NCBI RefSeq assembly: GCF_004359965.1
Contig: NZ_SMRQ01000003.1
Coordinates: 1 to 64,000 of the forward strand
Direction: 5' to 3'
Origin: Cognatilysobacter segetis
GTDB taxonomy: Bacteria; Pseudomonadota; Gammaproteobacteria; Xanthomonadales; Xanthomonadaceae
Length of the DNA stretch: 64,000 nt
The number at the start of each line of letters is the position of its first letter. Position 1 is the stretch's first letter. This document shows, piece after piece, positions 1 to 8,571 of the stretch. The position numbers and the translations under genes are program-made. The notes under the pieces are model-generated. The model worked only from the letters and a program-made list of their open reading frames with translations, was not told where the DNA came from and searched no databases.

Positions 1-93
1 GCGGTGGTTCACCGAGCGCAGCTCGCAGGCGAGCGTGCCCCACGGCGTGGTCGATTCGCCGCTGGCGAAGGCGGTCATGCTGCGGATGGACAT
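1..93 (-). CDS. yicC: YicC family protein, N-terminal fragment (runs off window start)
   Basis: The minus strand from 93 to 1 encodes 31 residues beginning [13 protein letters not shown] and containing ELRSVNHR. This matches the start of YicC family proteins, which open with an IRSMTAFA motif followed by a W-G and an E-x-R-SVN-R motif. YicC proteins are associated with RNA turnover (endoribonuclease activity has been described) and with stationary-phase stress survival. The gene is divergent from rph, an arrangement I recall from other Xanthomonadaceae. Only the first 31 codons lie in the window, so length and C-terminus cannot be judged. The 66 bp between the two starts must carry both promoters. 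Confidence 0.8.
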   Translation of the reverse strand, partial: MSIRSMTAFASGESTTPWGTLACELRSVNHR

Positions 94-159
94 GGCGATT
101 CGGTGCCGGGGCCGCGGGGCGTGGATGGTACGCTCACGCGCCGTCGCCCGGATATCGCC

Positions 160-903
160 ATGAGCGCGACCGCCCCCGCCTCCTTCGCCCGTCCCTCGGG
201 CCGCGCACCCGACGAGTTGCGCCCCGTGCGCATCACGCGCGGCTTCACCCGCCACGCCGAAGGCTCGGTGCTGATCGAGTTCGGCGATACCCGCGTGCTG
301 TGCACGGCGAGCGTCGAGGCCCGCGTGCCCGGCTTCCTGCGCGGCAAGGGCGAGGGCTGGGTCACCGCCGAGTACGGGATGCTTCCGCGCTCGACCAATA
401 CCCGCAACGACCGCGAGGCCGCGCGCGGCAAGCAGGGCGGGCGGACGCTGGAGATCCAGCGGCTGATCGGCCGCTCGCTGCGCGCCTGCGTCGACCGCCG
501 GTTGCTCGGCGAGCGCACCATCACGCTCGACTGCGACGTGCTGCAGGCCGACGGCGGTACGCGCACCGCGGCGATCACCGGCGCCTACGTCGCGCTGGTC
601 GACGCGGTGCAGTGGCTGCTCAAGCGCGGCGAGATCAAGCGCGACCCGGTCTTCGGCGGCGTGGCGGCGGTCTCGGTCGGCGTCTACCGCGGCGTCCCGG
701 TGCTGGACCTCGACTATGCCGAGGACAGCGACTGCGACACCGACATGAACGTCGTCATGAACGACGGCGGCGGCTTCATCGAGCTGCAGGGCACCGCCGA
801 GGGCCATGCCTTTCGCCGCGCTGAACTGGAAGCGCTGACCGACCTCGCGGAAGCCGGAATCGCGCAGCTCGTCGCATTCCAGCGCGAGGCCCTGGGCCGC
901 TGA
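160..903 (+). CDS. rph: Ribonuclease PH
   Basis: Phosphorolytic 3'-5' exoribonuclease that trims tRNA 3' ends with inorganic phosphate and works as a ring hexamer. The 247-residue product is close to the usual length of about 240. Family motifs are present: [20 protein letters not shown] near the N-terminal third, [19 protein letters not shown] in the phosphate-binding core, and the acidic [13 protein letters not shown] segment that binds metal. I start at the ATG at 160 (MSATAPASF) because conserved sequence begins shortly after it. The longer reading frame back to position 4 antisenses yicC and looks spurious. rdgB follows 40 bp downstream, a common pairing in proteobacteria. Confidence 0.96.
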   Translation: MSATAPASFARPSGRAPDELRPVRITRGFTRHAEGSVLIEFGDTRVLCTASVEARVPGFLRGKGEGWVTAEYGMLPRSTNTRNDREAARGKQGGRTLEIQRLIGRSLRACVDRRLLGERTITLDCDVLQADGGTRTAAITGAYVALVDAVQWLLKRGEIKRDPVFGGVAAVSVGVYRGVPVLDLDYAEDSDCDTDMNVVMNDGGGFIELQGTAEGHAFRRAELEALTDLAEAGIAQLVAFQREALGR

Positions 904-943
904 TCCACGCGGCCTGCACCGGCCCGGCAGGACGATGCCGCCC

Positions 944-1543
944 ATGAGGCTCGTCGTCGCCAGCGGCAACCGCGGAAAGCTCGCCGAGTTCGATCGCCTG
1001 CTCGGGCCGCTGGGCTTCGAGTGCGTGCCGCAGTCGGCACTCGGCATCGCGGACGTCGACGAGACGGGCGCGACCTTCGTCGAGAACGCGTTGCTCAAGG
1101 CGCGCCACGCCGCGCGCCTCAGCGGGCTGCCGGCGCTGGCGGACGACTCGGGCCTGTGCGTGGACGCGCTGGACGGTGCGCCCGGCCTGTTCTCGGCCCG
1201 GTACGCCGGCCCCGACGCCGGCGCCGAGGCCAACATCGCCAAGCTGCTCGACGCCCTGCGCGACCGCCCCGACGCCGAACGGAGCGCGCATTTCCACGCC
1301 ACCGTCGTGCTGCTGCGGCATGCGGACGACCCACGGCCGGTCATCGCCGAGGGCAGCTGGCACGGCCGTATCCTGCCGGCGCCGCGCGGGCGGGCCGGCT
1401 TCGGCTACGACCCGGTCTTCCTCGATCCGACGCGCGGCCTGTCGGCCGCGGAGCTCGACCCCGACACCAAAGCGCGCATCAGCCACCGCGGTCGCGCGGT
1501 GGAGGCGCTCGCCTCCCGGCTGGCCAAAGGAGCGATGCCATGA
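944..1543 (+). CDS. rdgB: XTP/dITP diphosphatase (RdgB/HAM1)
   Basis: Hydrolyses non-canonical purine triphosphates (dITP, dHAPTP, XTP) to monophosphates and so keeps them out of DNA. The product of about 199 residues has the family's N-terminal SGNRGKLAEF nucleotide-binding motif, ETGATFVENALLKA, the metal-site LADDSGLCVDAL, the GFGYDPVF segment and the C-terminal ISHRGRA motif. Two ATGs are possible, 935 (MPPMRLVV) and 944 (MRLVV). Homologues usually begin directly before the LVxASGN strand, so I prefer 944. The AGGA at 929-932 lies only 2 nt before the first ATG. The stop overlaps the next start by 4 nt (ATGA), implying translational coupling. Confidence 0.95.
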   Translation: MRLVVASGNRGKLAEFDRLLGPLGFECVPQSALGIADVDETGATFVENALLKARHAARLSGLPALADDSGLCVDALDGAPGLFSARYAGPDAGAEANIAKLLDALRDRPDAERSAHFHATVVLLRHADDPRPVIAEGSWHGRILPAPRGRAGFGYDPVFLDPTRGLSAAELDPDTKARISHRGRAVEALASRLAKGAMP

Positions 1544-2043
1544 ACGAGCTGCACCAGGCGCTGGACGTGGGCTGGCAGGCGCGCCGGCCGGCGGTCGTGC
1601 TGCTCTGCACGGCCGCGCTGGCGGCGGCGGTCGGGATGGCGCTCTGGCTGGGGCCGATGGCCGGGCTGGTCGTCGTGCTCGCCAGCGCGCTGGCCGCGAT
1701 GATGCGCATGCAGTGGGCCGCGCTGGACGGTCACGCGTTGGTGGTCCGCGATGCACGAACCGCCTATGCCTACCGCGCGCTGCCGGCGCGTCGCATCGCA
1801 CGGGTCCGGTTCCGGCGCTCGGCCGCGCCCTGGTGCCGGGTCGCACTCGAGCCGGATTCGAACGGCGCCTGCCTGGTGCTGTCGGGGCCCACGCCCGCGC
1901 ATCCGACGCTGCGCCCGGTCGTGCTGTGGATGATCGTCCACGGCCGCCGCCGGGCCCGGATCGATCCCTGCCTGCTCGACGCGCTGGCGACGATGCCCGA
2001 GCATGGCGGCGCCCCGCAGCCGCACGACGCCTCCCCCGCATGA
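1540..2043 (+). CDS. Hypothetical two-helix inner-membrane protein between rdgB and hemW
   Basis: A 167-residue protein with no motif I recognise. Residues about 17-63 form a hydrophobic hairpin of two predicted membrane segments (AVVLLCTAALAAAVGMALWL, then a second Ala/Val/Leu-rich stretch). An Arg-rich soluble part follows (residues about 80-155), with a YRALPARRIARVRFRRS patch and a WMIVHGRRRAR stretch. The layout of a TM hairpin plus an oriented domain resembles small DUF2244 or PH-like membrane proteins, but that is only a shape comparison. It overlaps rdgB by 4 nt and hemW by 4 nt (ATGA at both ends), so it is almost certainly cotranscribed with them. Function unknown. Confidence 0.75.
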   Translation: MNELHQALDVGWQARRPAVVLLCTAALAAAVGMALWLGPMAGLVVVLASALAAMMRMQWAALDGHALVVRDARTAYAYRALPARRIARVRFRRSAAPWCRVALEPDSNGACLVLSGPTPAHPTLRPVVLWMIVHGRRRARIDPCLLDALATMPEHGGAPQPHDASPA

Positions 2044-3221
2044 CCCTCGCCACCCCGCCGCTCTCGCTCTACGTGCATGTGCCGTGGTGCGTGAAGAAGT
2101 GCCCGTACTGCGACTTCAACTCGCATACGGGGCGCGGCGAGCTGCCGCTGGCGCAGTACGTCGACGCGCTGCTCGCCGACCTCGACTTCGACCTGCCGCT
2201 GGTCTGGGGCCGCACGATCCGTACCGTCTTCTTCGGCGGCGGAACCCCCAGCCTGCTCCCGGCCGAGCTGGTCGACCGCTTCCTCCAGCAGGCCAGCGCG
2301 CGCCTGCGCTTCGCGCCCGATTGCGAGATCACGCTGGAGACCAATCCGGGCACGTCCGAATACGGAAAGCTCGCCGATTACCGCGCCGCCGGCGTCAACC
2401 GGCTGAGCTTCGGCGTGCAGAGCTTCGACGACGGCTGCCTCGAGCGCCTCGGCCGCATCCACGATTCGGCGCAGGCCGCCACCGCGATCCGGCAGGCGCA
2501 GGACGCCGGGTTCGATGAGCTCAACCTCGACCTGATGTACGCCCTGCCCGGCCAGGACCTCGCGATGGCCGAGCGCGACGTCGAACGCGCGATCGCGCTC
2601 GCGCCGACGCACATCTCGCACTACCAGCTCACCCTCGAACCCAACACGGTGTTCGCGGCGCGACCGCCGAAGAACATCCCCGACGACGACCTCGCCTGGG
2701 ACATGCAGGAGCATTGCCAGGCCCTGCTCGCGAGCGCCGGTTACGAGCACTACGAAACCAGCGCCTACGCGCGGCCCGGCCATCGCTGCGCGCACAACCT
2801 CAACTACTGGCGCTACGGCGACTACCTCGGCATCGGCGCGGGCGCGCACGGCAAGATCACGCTCGGCGCATCGCAGGCGATCCTGCGTCGCTGGAAGCAC
2901 AAGCATCCGGCGCGCTACCTGGAAACCGCGGGCACCGCGGACTCGCTCGGCGGCGACGAGACGATCGAACCGTCCCGGCGTCCGTTCGAGTTCATGCTCA
3001 ATGCCCTGCGCCTGCACGAAGGCTTCGCCTGGCCGCAGTTCGAAGCGCGCACCGGGCTTTCCCGCGCCGCCATCGCCGGACCGCTGTCGCGGGCGTTCGA
3101 CGAGGGCTGGCTGGAGACCGACGGGGAGTACGTGCGACCCACCGCGCTGGGTCGCCGCTTCACCAACGACGTGCTGGAACTGTTCCTCGACGCCCCGGTC
3201 GAAGCTGACATCCATGCCTGA
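2040..3221 (+). CDS. hemW: Heme chaperone HemW (radical SAM, coproporphyrinogen dehydrogenase-like)
   Basis: A 393-residue radical-SAM family protein that binds heme and a 4Fe-4S cluster and delivers heme to respiratory enzymes; such proteins were long annotated as a second oxygen-independent coproporphyrinogen oxidase. The cluster motif CVKKCPYC is at residues 17-24 (Cys17, Cys21, Cys24). FFGGGTPS, ETNPGT, RLSFGVQSFDD and NLDLMYALPGQ mark the SAM-binding barrel. The C-terminal HemN-like winged domain contains NALRLHEGF. HemW proteins carry three cysteines but lack the extra N-terminal residues HemN needs for decarboxylation, which fits this N-terminus (YVHVPWC). The start overlaps the previous stop (ATGA). 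It ends 38 bp before the DUF1631 gene. Confidence 0.95.
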   Translation: MTLATPPLSLYVHVPWCVKKCPYCDFNSHTGRGELPLAQYVDALLADLDFDLPLVWGRTIRTVFFGGGTPSLLPAELVDRFLQQASARLRFAPDCEITLETNPGTSEYGKLADYRAAGVNRLSFGVQSFDDGCLERLGRIHDSAQAATAIRQAQDAGFDELNLDLMYALPGQDLAMAERDVERAIALAPTHISHYQLTLEPNTVFAARPPKNIPDDDLAWDMQEHCQALLASAGYEHYETSAYARPGHRCAHNLNYWRYGDYLGIGAGAHGKITLGASQAILRRWKHKHPARYLETAGTADSLGGDETIEPSRRPFEFMLNALRLHEGFAWPQFEARTGLSRAAIAGPLSRAFDEGWLETDGEYVRPTALGRRFTNDVLELFLDAPVEADIHA

Positions 3222-3259
3222 GCGTGTTTAGATCGTCCGGCTAGACGGGGAATCCCTAC

Positions 3260-5542
3260 TTGTCTGTCCCGTTTCCACCCAATCGACGCGTCCCGCCCGC
3301 GACGGCGCTCGCCGCCGCGGCGTTGCCGCGCCGCGTGCGCGAGACGCTGGAAGCGGTGCATGCGCTCGCGTACGAGGTGGTGGTCGATCCCTTCGACCGC
3401 GTGATCCCGCAACTCGAGGCGCGCCTTGTGCACCTGCGCGACCAGGGCGCGCGCCACGCGGTGGGCGTGAGCTACCTCGAACAGTCGCAGCTGCTGGCGC
3501 GTCGCCAGAGCGGCTTCGTCATCGAGTTCGCACGGGCGATCGACGCCGAACTCGCCGGCCTGCGCACGACCGCCCGCATGCCGCAGCGCAGCCCGGAAGC
3601 ACCGTCGATGCCGAGCTTCGGCGAGCTGCGCCTCGTCGACGAGGACGAGACCGACGAGGTCTCGGAGGTGAAGGCGATTGCGCTGCGACACGAGTCACGC
3701 GCGTCGCTGCCGATCCATCTGCTCTGCCAGCGCTTCGCGGTACTTGCCGAGGCGCCGGCCTTCGAGCCCGGCCGACTGCCGGTGGGCCCGCAGCGCCTGT
3801 GCGAGCTGATGCTCGCCGCGGCGGAGGCCAACGGGTTCAGCCTGGCGTTGCGCATCGCCCTCCTGCGCGAATTCGACCGCACGGTGCTCGGCGAATACCC
3901 GGGCATCGCGGAAAGCCTCAACGACCTGCTCGCACGGCTGCGGATCATGCCCGGGCTGTCGTTCGTGCCGCTGCGCCCGCGCGCGCGGATCGCCACGGCC
4001 GAATCGGCGACGCCCGACGCCGAACGCCCCCACACGGGCTGGACGAGCACGGCGCCGACCGATGCCGACACGCCGACGTTCCAGATGCTGCAGGACCTGC
4101 TCGCCTCGCGCCGTTCCGCCGCGGATCGCTTCCGCGGCGGTGGCTTCGGTGCGGGAAGCGGGAGCGGCACCGGCAGCGCCGCGGGCGTGGGCACCGGCAC
4201 CGGCACCGGCGCCGGCGGCGCTGAAGCCGGTTCGCCGGGCGCCGCCCTGCAACTTTCGCTCGCACGACCGGAACTCCCCACACGGGTCGCGCTGGAACTG
4301 TTGCGCGATGCCGGGGACGACGTGCGCGGCCTCGACATAGAGGCGATCCGCCAGTGGCTGCTGCTGCAGGGCCGCCATCGCACCGGCGAGGCGGTCGCGC
4401 TCTCGCAGACCGACGCCGACGTCTTCGAACTGCTCGGCCTAATGTACGCACAGCTGCAGCGCGACGTCCGCCGCGACAGCGCGGCGGTCGCGATGCTGTC
4501 TGCGCTCCCGCTGCCGCTGCTGCGGCTCGCCCTCGGCGATTCCGCGTTCTTCCTCAATGCCGGCCACCCGGGCCGCGAGATCCTCAATGCCGTCGCCGAG
4601 GCCGGCGCGCGCTGGCAGGCCGCGGACGACGTGGACCCGCAGTGGCTGCTGCAGCTCGAGCGCATCGTCGACACGATCGCGCGGGCCCGCGACGACCTCG
4701 GCGACGCGTTCCGCGCCGGCGCCACGACGCTCGAACAGCAGCAGCAGGCCGTGGCGCGCCGGGCGGACATCGCCGAGCGACGCAACATCGAGTCCGCGCG
4801 CGGCAAGGACAAGCTCGCGGTGGCACGGCACGTCGCCGGCGCCGTCATCGAGGACGCGCTCACGACCACGCGCGTGCCGGCCTTCCACCGCGGCATGCTG
4901 CGACATGCCTGGGCGGACGTGCTCACGCTCGCCCACCTGCGCAACGGCGAGTCCAGCGCCGAATGGGCGGCGCTCGTCGACGCGACGGGCGAACTCGTGC
5001 GCGCGGCCGCCGGCGCGGGCGAAGCCGGCCCCGACCTGGTGCTGCTCGTGGACCAGTGGCTGGTCACGGTCGGCTACCACGCGGACGACGCGGCGCGCAT
5101 CGCGCGCATCCTTACCGGCACCGATGGCGACCAGGGCGACGATGCGGCGACGCGCACCGAACTGGCGATGCGCCTGAAGTCGCGGGCACGCCTAGGCGAG
5201 GAAGCGACGGGCGACGGCGCGGCATCGACGACGCTCGACGCCGCGGGAGAGGCCGAGGCCGATCGCGTCCGCGGCCTGCCGCCGGGCACCTGGATCGAGA
5301 TGCGCGACGAACGGGGCGAGGCGCTGCGTCGCCGCCTGTCGTGGCTCAGCCCGACCACCGGCGCCGCGCTTCTGGTGAATGCGCGCGGCCAGCGCATCGG
5401 CGAGAGCACCGTGAATGCACTTGCACGCGACCTCGTGGCCGGTCGCGCCCGCATCGTGACCGCGGGCGAAGGCCGGCTGGTCGACCGGGCCTGGCGCGCG
5501 GCCCTCGCCTCGCTGGCGAGCAACGCGGGACGCACCGAATGA
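3260..5542 (+). CDS. DUF1631 domain protein
   Basis: A 760-residue protein of the DUF1631 family, large cytosolic proteins of Xanthomonadales and Pseudomonadales without an assigned biochemical role. It starts at a TTG (3260) preceded by a GACGGGG Shine-Dalgarno-like stretch 9 nt upstream; no in-frame ATG lies near. The N-terminal third and the C-terminal half are predicted helical. A low-complexity Gly/Ser/Thr linker at about residues 293-325 (alternating GSG and GTG units) joins them. The last 100 residues, from LPPGTWIEMRDERGEALRRR, look like a small beta domain with a basic strand, as PilZ domains have. The next gene encodes a PilZ protein and overlaps by 4 nt, so a link to c-di-GMP signalling is plausible but inferred. 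Confidence 0.85.
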   Translation: MSVPFPPNRRVPPATALAAAALPRRVRETLEAVHALAYEVVVDPFDRVIPQLEARLVHLRDQGARHAVGVSYLEQSQLLARRQSGFVIEFARAIDAELAGLRTTARMPQRSPEAPSMPSFGELRLVDEDETDEVSEVKAIALRHESRASLPIHLLCQRFAVLAEAPAFEPGRLPVGPQRLCELMLAAAEANGFSLALRIALLREFDRTVLGEYPGIAESLNDLLARLRIMPGLSFVPLRPRARIATAESATPDAERPHTGWTSTAPTDADTPTFQMLQDLLASRRSAADRFRGGGFGAGSGSGTGSAAGVGTGTGTGAGGAEAGSPGAALQLSLARPELPTRVALELLRDAGDDVRGLDIEAIRQWLLLQGRHRTGEAVALSQTDADVFELLGLMYAQLQRDVRRDSAAVAMLSALPLPLLRLALGDSAFFLNAGHPGREILNAVAEAGARWQAADDVDPQWLLQLERIVDTIARARDDLGDAFRAGATTLEQQQQAVARRADIAERRNIESARGKDKLAVARHVAGAVIEDALTTTRVPAFHRGMLRHAWADVLTLAHLRNGESSAEWAALVDATGELVRAAAGAGEAGPDLVLLVDQWLVTVGYHADDAARIARILTGTDGDQGDDAATRTELAMRLKSRARLGEEATGDGAASTTLDAAGEAEADRVRGLPPGTWIEMRDERGEALRRRLSWLSPTTGAALLVNARGQRIGESTVNALARDLVAGRARIVTAGEGRLVDRAWRAALASLASNAGRTE

Positions 5543-5898
5543 ACACAATCGCCGACGAATCGCGCCGCAGCCGCCGTCGCCGGGTCGACGAGCGCGTCGA
5601 CGTGATCGACGCCATGACCGACCAGGCGCTCGGCCAGCTCGGCAACATTTCCGACAGCGGCCTGCTGCTGCTCGCCAGCGCGGCCCTGCACGACGACTGC
5701 CTTTACCAGCTCCGCTTCACGCTCCAGGAGCGCAGCGGGCACCGCCTCGCGTTCGAGATCGGCGCGCACCTGCTCTGGCAGAACGCCGCGTCCGCGCCGG
5801 GCCAGGCCTGGATGGGTTTCCGGTTCCTGTCCTTCGACGACGGCCAGCTCGACCGCCTGCGCGAATGGATCGACGCGCCGGGCGCGACCTACGTCTGA
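5539..5898 (+). CDS. PilZ domain protein (putative c-di-GMP receptor)
   Basis: A 119-residue single-domain PilZ protein. The two c-di-GMP-binding motifs are visible: the Arg cluster RRSRRRRVDERVDV at residues about 9-22 (RxxxR) and NISDSGL at about residues 37-43 (the D/NxSxxG motif). The remaining sequence has the beta-barrel pattern with a closing GFRFLSFDD strand and a short terminal helix. The start overlaps the DUF1631 stop by 4 nt, so the two are probably translated together. The last 10 nt overlap the stop of the convergent GGDEF/EAL gene. Ligand binding is inferred from the motifs. Confidence 0.88.
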   Translation: MNTIADESRRSRRRRVDERVDVIDAMTDQALGQLGNISDSGLLLLASAALHDDCLYQLRFTLQERSGHRLAFEIGAHLLWQNAASAPGQAWMGFRFLSFDDGQLDRLREWIDAPGATYV

Positions 5899-8546
5899 CC
5901 GCCCGCGCGGTACATCACCGCCGGTTCGGGACGGTGCAGCGCGAAGCCCTGCGCATGGTCCACGCCGAGTTGCGCCAGCGCCTGGATGATCGCCTCGCTG
6001 TCGACCCACTCGGCGACCACCTGCATGCCGCGCTGGTGCCCGATGTCGGTCACCGCCCGCACGATGGCGTGGCTCATCGGATCGCTGGTCAGGTCCTGCA
6101 CGAAGCTGCCGTCGATCTTGATCATGTCTACCGGCAGGTTCTTGAGGTAGCCGAACGAGGACATGCCGACGCCGAAATCGTCGAGCGAGATGCGGCAGCC
6201 GGCCTTGCGCAGCTGGCCCATGAAACGCGAGACCTGCGTGAGGTTGCGCACGGCGAGCGTCTCGGTGATCTCGAAGCAGAGGCGGCGCGGATCGACGTCG
6301 TGCGTGCGGATCAGCGCCAGGATGTGCTCGATGAACGACTCGTCCTCGATCGTGCCCCCCGATAGGTTGATCGCGACCATGCGCAGCCCGCGGCCCTCGG
6401 GGTGCAGGCGGTCGATATTGGCGAGCGCGGTTTCCACCACCCAGCGATCGATCGCGGGCATGAGGCCGTAACGCTCCGCCGCCGGGATGAACGCGCCGGG
6501 CGGGATGATGCGGTCGTCCTCGTCGACCAGGCGGAGCAGCAGCTCGATCCGTGCGCCGCCGGCCAGCGCCGACAGCGGATGCACTTCCTGGTAGTACAGG
6601 CGGAAGCGCTCGGCCTCGAGTGCCCAGCGCAGGCGATGCGCCCATTCCATCTCGGTACGACGGCGCGCGGTGGCGTCGTCGCTCGCGGAGAAGAAGTGCA
6701 CGCGGTTGCGACCGGCTTCCTTGGCCATGTAGCAGGCGGTGTCGGCCTGCGCCAGCAGTTCCTTCAACGAGCTCGATGGATCCAGCAGCACGCCGCCGAT
6801 GCTCGCGGTGATGCCGTAGCTGGCCTGCTCCCACACGAACGCATAGCCGTCGATGTGCTGGCGCAGGCGCTCGGCGACGAGACGCGCGCCATCCTCGTCG
6901 TGGACGTCGCTCGCCAGCACGCCGAACTCGTCGCCCCCCAGGCGCGCCAGCACGTCGCCGCCGCGCAGCTGCTCGCGCATCACCTGCGCGAGCTGCGCCA
7001 GCAGCTGGTCGCCGGCCGCGTGGCCGGAGGTGTCGTTGATCAGCTTGAACTGGTCCAGGTCGATGTAGAGCAGCGCGCAACGCGGTCCGCCGGCGGCCAT
7101 GTGCGCGAGCGTGCGCTCGACGTGGCGCTCGAATTCGCGACGATTGAACAGCTCGGTCAGCGCGTCGTGCGAGGCCTGGTAGCTCAGCAGCTCGGTGAGC
7201 TGGCGCTGCTGCGAGATGTCGGAGGCGACCACGAGCCGCTTCCAGCGATCGTTGATGCGCACGCGCGACATCGACACGTTCGCCCAGAAGCGGTCGCCGT
7301 TCATCGTGCGCAGCATCGCCTCCACGTTTTCCCAGCCGCGCCCCTCCGCGACTTCCAGCAGCTCGGCGCGGCGATGCGCATCCTCGAACAGATCGTCCAG
7401 CCGCGCGCCGTCGATGGTGGCGCCCAGCCGCACGCGGGCCGCCTGGTTGGCGTAGATGATGCGGCCGTCCTGCTCGCGCGCGAGCAGCACCAGCGCGGGC
7501 AACAGCTCGTTGACGGCGCGGAAGCGCTCCTCGCTCTCGCGATAGCGCAGGCTCATCGCCTCGCCGAGTTCCACCGCCCGCCGTCGAGCGCCGGCCAGCG
7601 AGGCGATCCACAGCGCGAAGAGCACGCTGCCGATGATGCCCGCGAGCATCAATGGCAGGGCATCGCGCACTTCCGCGATGCCGTGGCCGGCGTCGTGCAC
7701 CTCGAAGCGCCAGCGCCGGCCGCCGAACGTCAGCAGCCGCGACTGGTGCCAGCTGTCGTCCTTGCGACGGTCGCCCGGCGACGAGTCGTAGACCAGCACC
7801 TCCGGCTTCGCGTCGATGTCGTGGATGCGCAGGTGCAGCGCGCGCTGCCATTCCGGCCGGAACGCGTGCTCGGCCATCCGCGAGATCCGGAACGACATCG
7901 CGAGCGAGCCCGCGAACCGCGCCCGGCGTTCCGCGGTATCGCGCGGCGGATCGCCCGGCGTGTAGGCCGGCAGGCGCAGCAGGAGGCCGTCGGGCGCATG
8001 GCCCGGCGGGTCCTGGATCAGGCGGAATGGCGCGGACAGGATCGAGCGGTCGGCATCGCGCGAGACCTGGAGCGCGACGAAGTTCGCCGGCTGCGCGCGC
8101 ACGTCGAGCCCGACCACGCGCTCATTGCCGGCGAGCGGCACCACGAAGACGGTCGGATAGCGCGTACCGGCCGGCGTCGCCATCGGCACCGAATACACCA
8201 GCGCCTGCAGGCCCGGCAGGCGCTGCCGCAGCCCAAGCACGCGATAGGTGCGATCGAAGCCCTCGGCGTCCAGCCCGTGCGTGAGGAAAGCGGCCTGCAT
8301 GGCGCGCAGGGCGATGTCGTAGTCCTGCAGGCCCGCCTGCAGCATCGAGAACTCGCCGTCCGCCAGCGCGGCGAGCTGGCGCCCGCGCTCGGCGCGCGAG
8401 CGCTGGTGCTGCCACCCGACCAGCGCGACGGTGATCAGCAGGCCGGCGAACAGCGCCAGCAGTCCGAGCAGCCACGGGGCCTGCAGGCCCGGCGGCAGCC
8501 GGCCTTCCGGCATGCGCGGCTCACGCGGCGATGGGTCAGAATCCAT
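5889..8546 (-). CDS. CHASE-PAS-GGDEF-EAL membrane protein (c-di-GMP turnover)
   Basis: An inner-membrane signalling protein of about 885 residues. Order: TM helix near the N-terminus, a periplasmic CHASE-type sensor of about 260 residues, a second TM, a PAS-like segment (FRAVNELLPALVLLAREQDG), a GGDEF domain with intact RLGGDEFGVL, and an EAL domain. The EAL motif reads ELL, a variant also found in active enzymes. Other phosphodiesterase residues are present: AINLSGG, CFEITET, SLDDFGVGMSSF and MIKIDGSFV. Both synthesis and hydrolysis are therefore possible. I prefer the ATG at 8546, preceded by GGAGAGGGGG, over the one at 8573, which would overlap the divergent pepQ start. It converges on and overlaps the PilZ gene. 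Confidence 0.92.
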   Translation of the reverse strand: MDSDPSPREPRMPEGRLPPGLQAPWLLGLLALFAGLLITVALVGWQHQRSRAERGRQLAALADGEFSMLQAGLQDYDIALRAMQAAFLTHGLDAEGFDRTYRVLGLRQRLPGLQALVYSVPMATPAGTRYPTVFVVPLAGNERVVGLDVRAQPANFVALQVSRDADRSILSAPFRLIQDPPGHAPDGLLLRLPAYTPGDPPRDTAERRARFAGSLAMSFRISRMAEHAFRPEWQRALHLRIHDIDAKPEVLVYDSSPGDRRKDDSWHQSRLLTFGGRRWRFEVHDAGHGIAEVRDALPLMLAGIIGSVLFALWIASLAGARRRAVELGEAMSLRYRESEERFRAVNELLPALVLLAREQDGRIIYANQAARVRLGATIDGARLDDLFEDAHRRAELLEVAEGRGWENVEAMLRTMNGDRFWANVSMSRVRINDRWKRLVVASDISQQRQLTELLSYQASHDALTELFNRREFERHVERTLAHMAAGGPRCALLYIDLDQFKLINDTSGHAAGDQLLAQLAQVMREQLRGGDVLARLGGDEFGVLASDVHDEDGARLVAERLRQHIDGYAFVWEQASYGITASIGGVLLDPSSSLKELLAQADTACYMAKEAGRNRVHFFSASDDATARRRTEMEWAHRLRWALEAERFRLYYQEVHPLSALAGGARIELLLRLVDEDDRIIPPGAFIPAAERYGLMPAIDRWVVETALANIDRLHPEGRGLRMVAINLSGGTIEDESFIEHILALIRTHDVDPRRLCFEITETLAVRNLTQVSRFMGQLRKAGCRISLDDFGVGMSSFGYLKNLPVDMIKIDGSFVQDLTSDPMSHAIVRAVTDIGHQRGMQVVAEWVDSEAIIQALAQLGVDHAQGFALHRPEPAVMYRAGGQT

Positions 8547-8571
8547 GCGGTCGCCCCCTCTCCCTGTCGAC

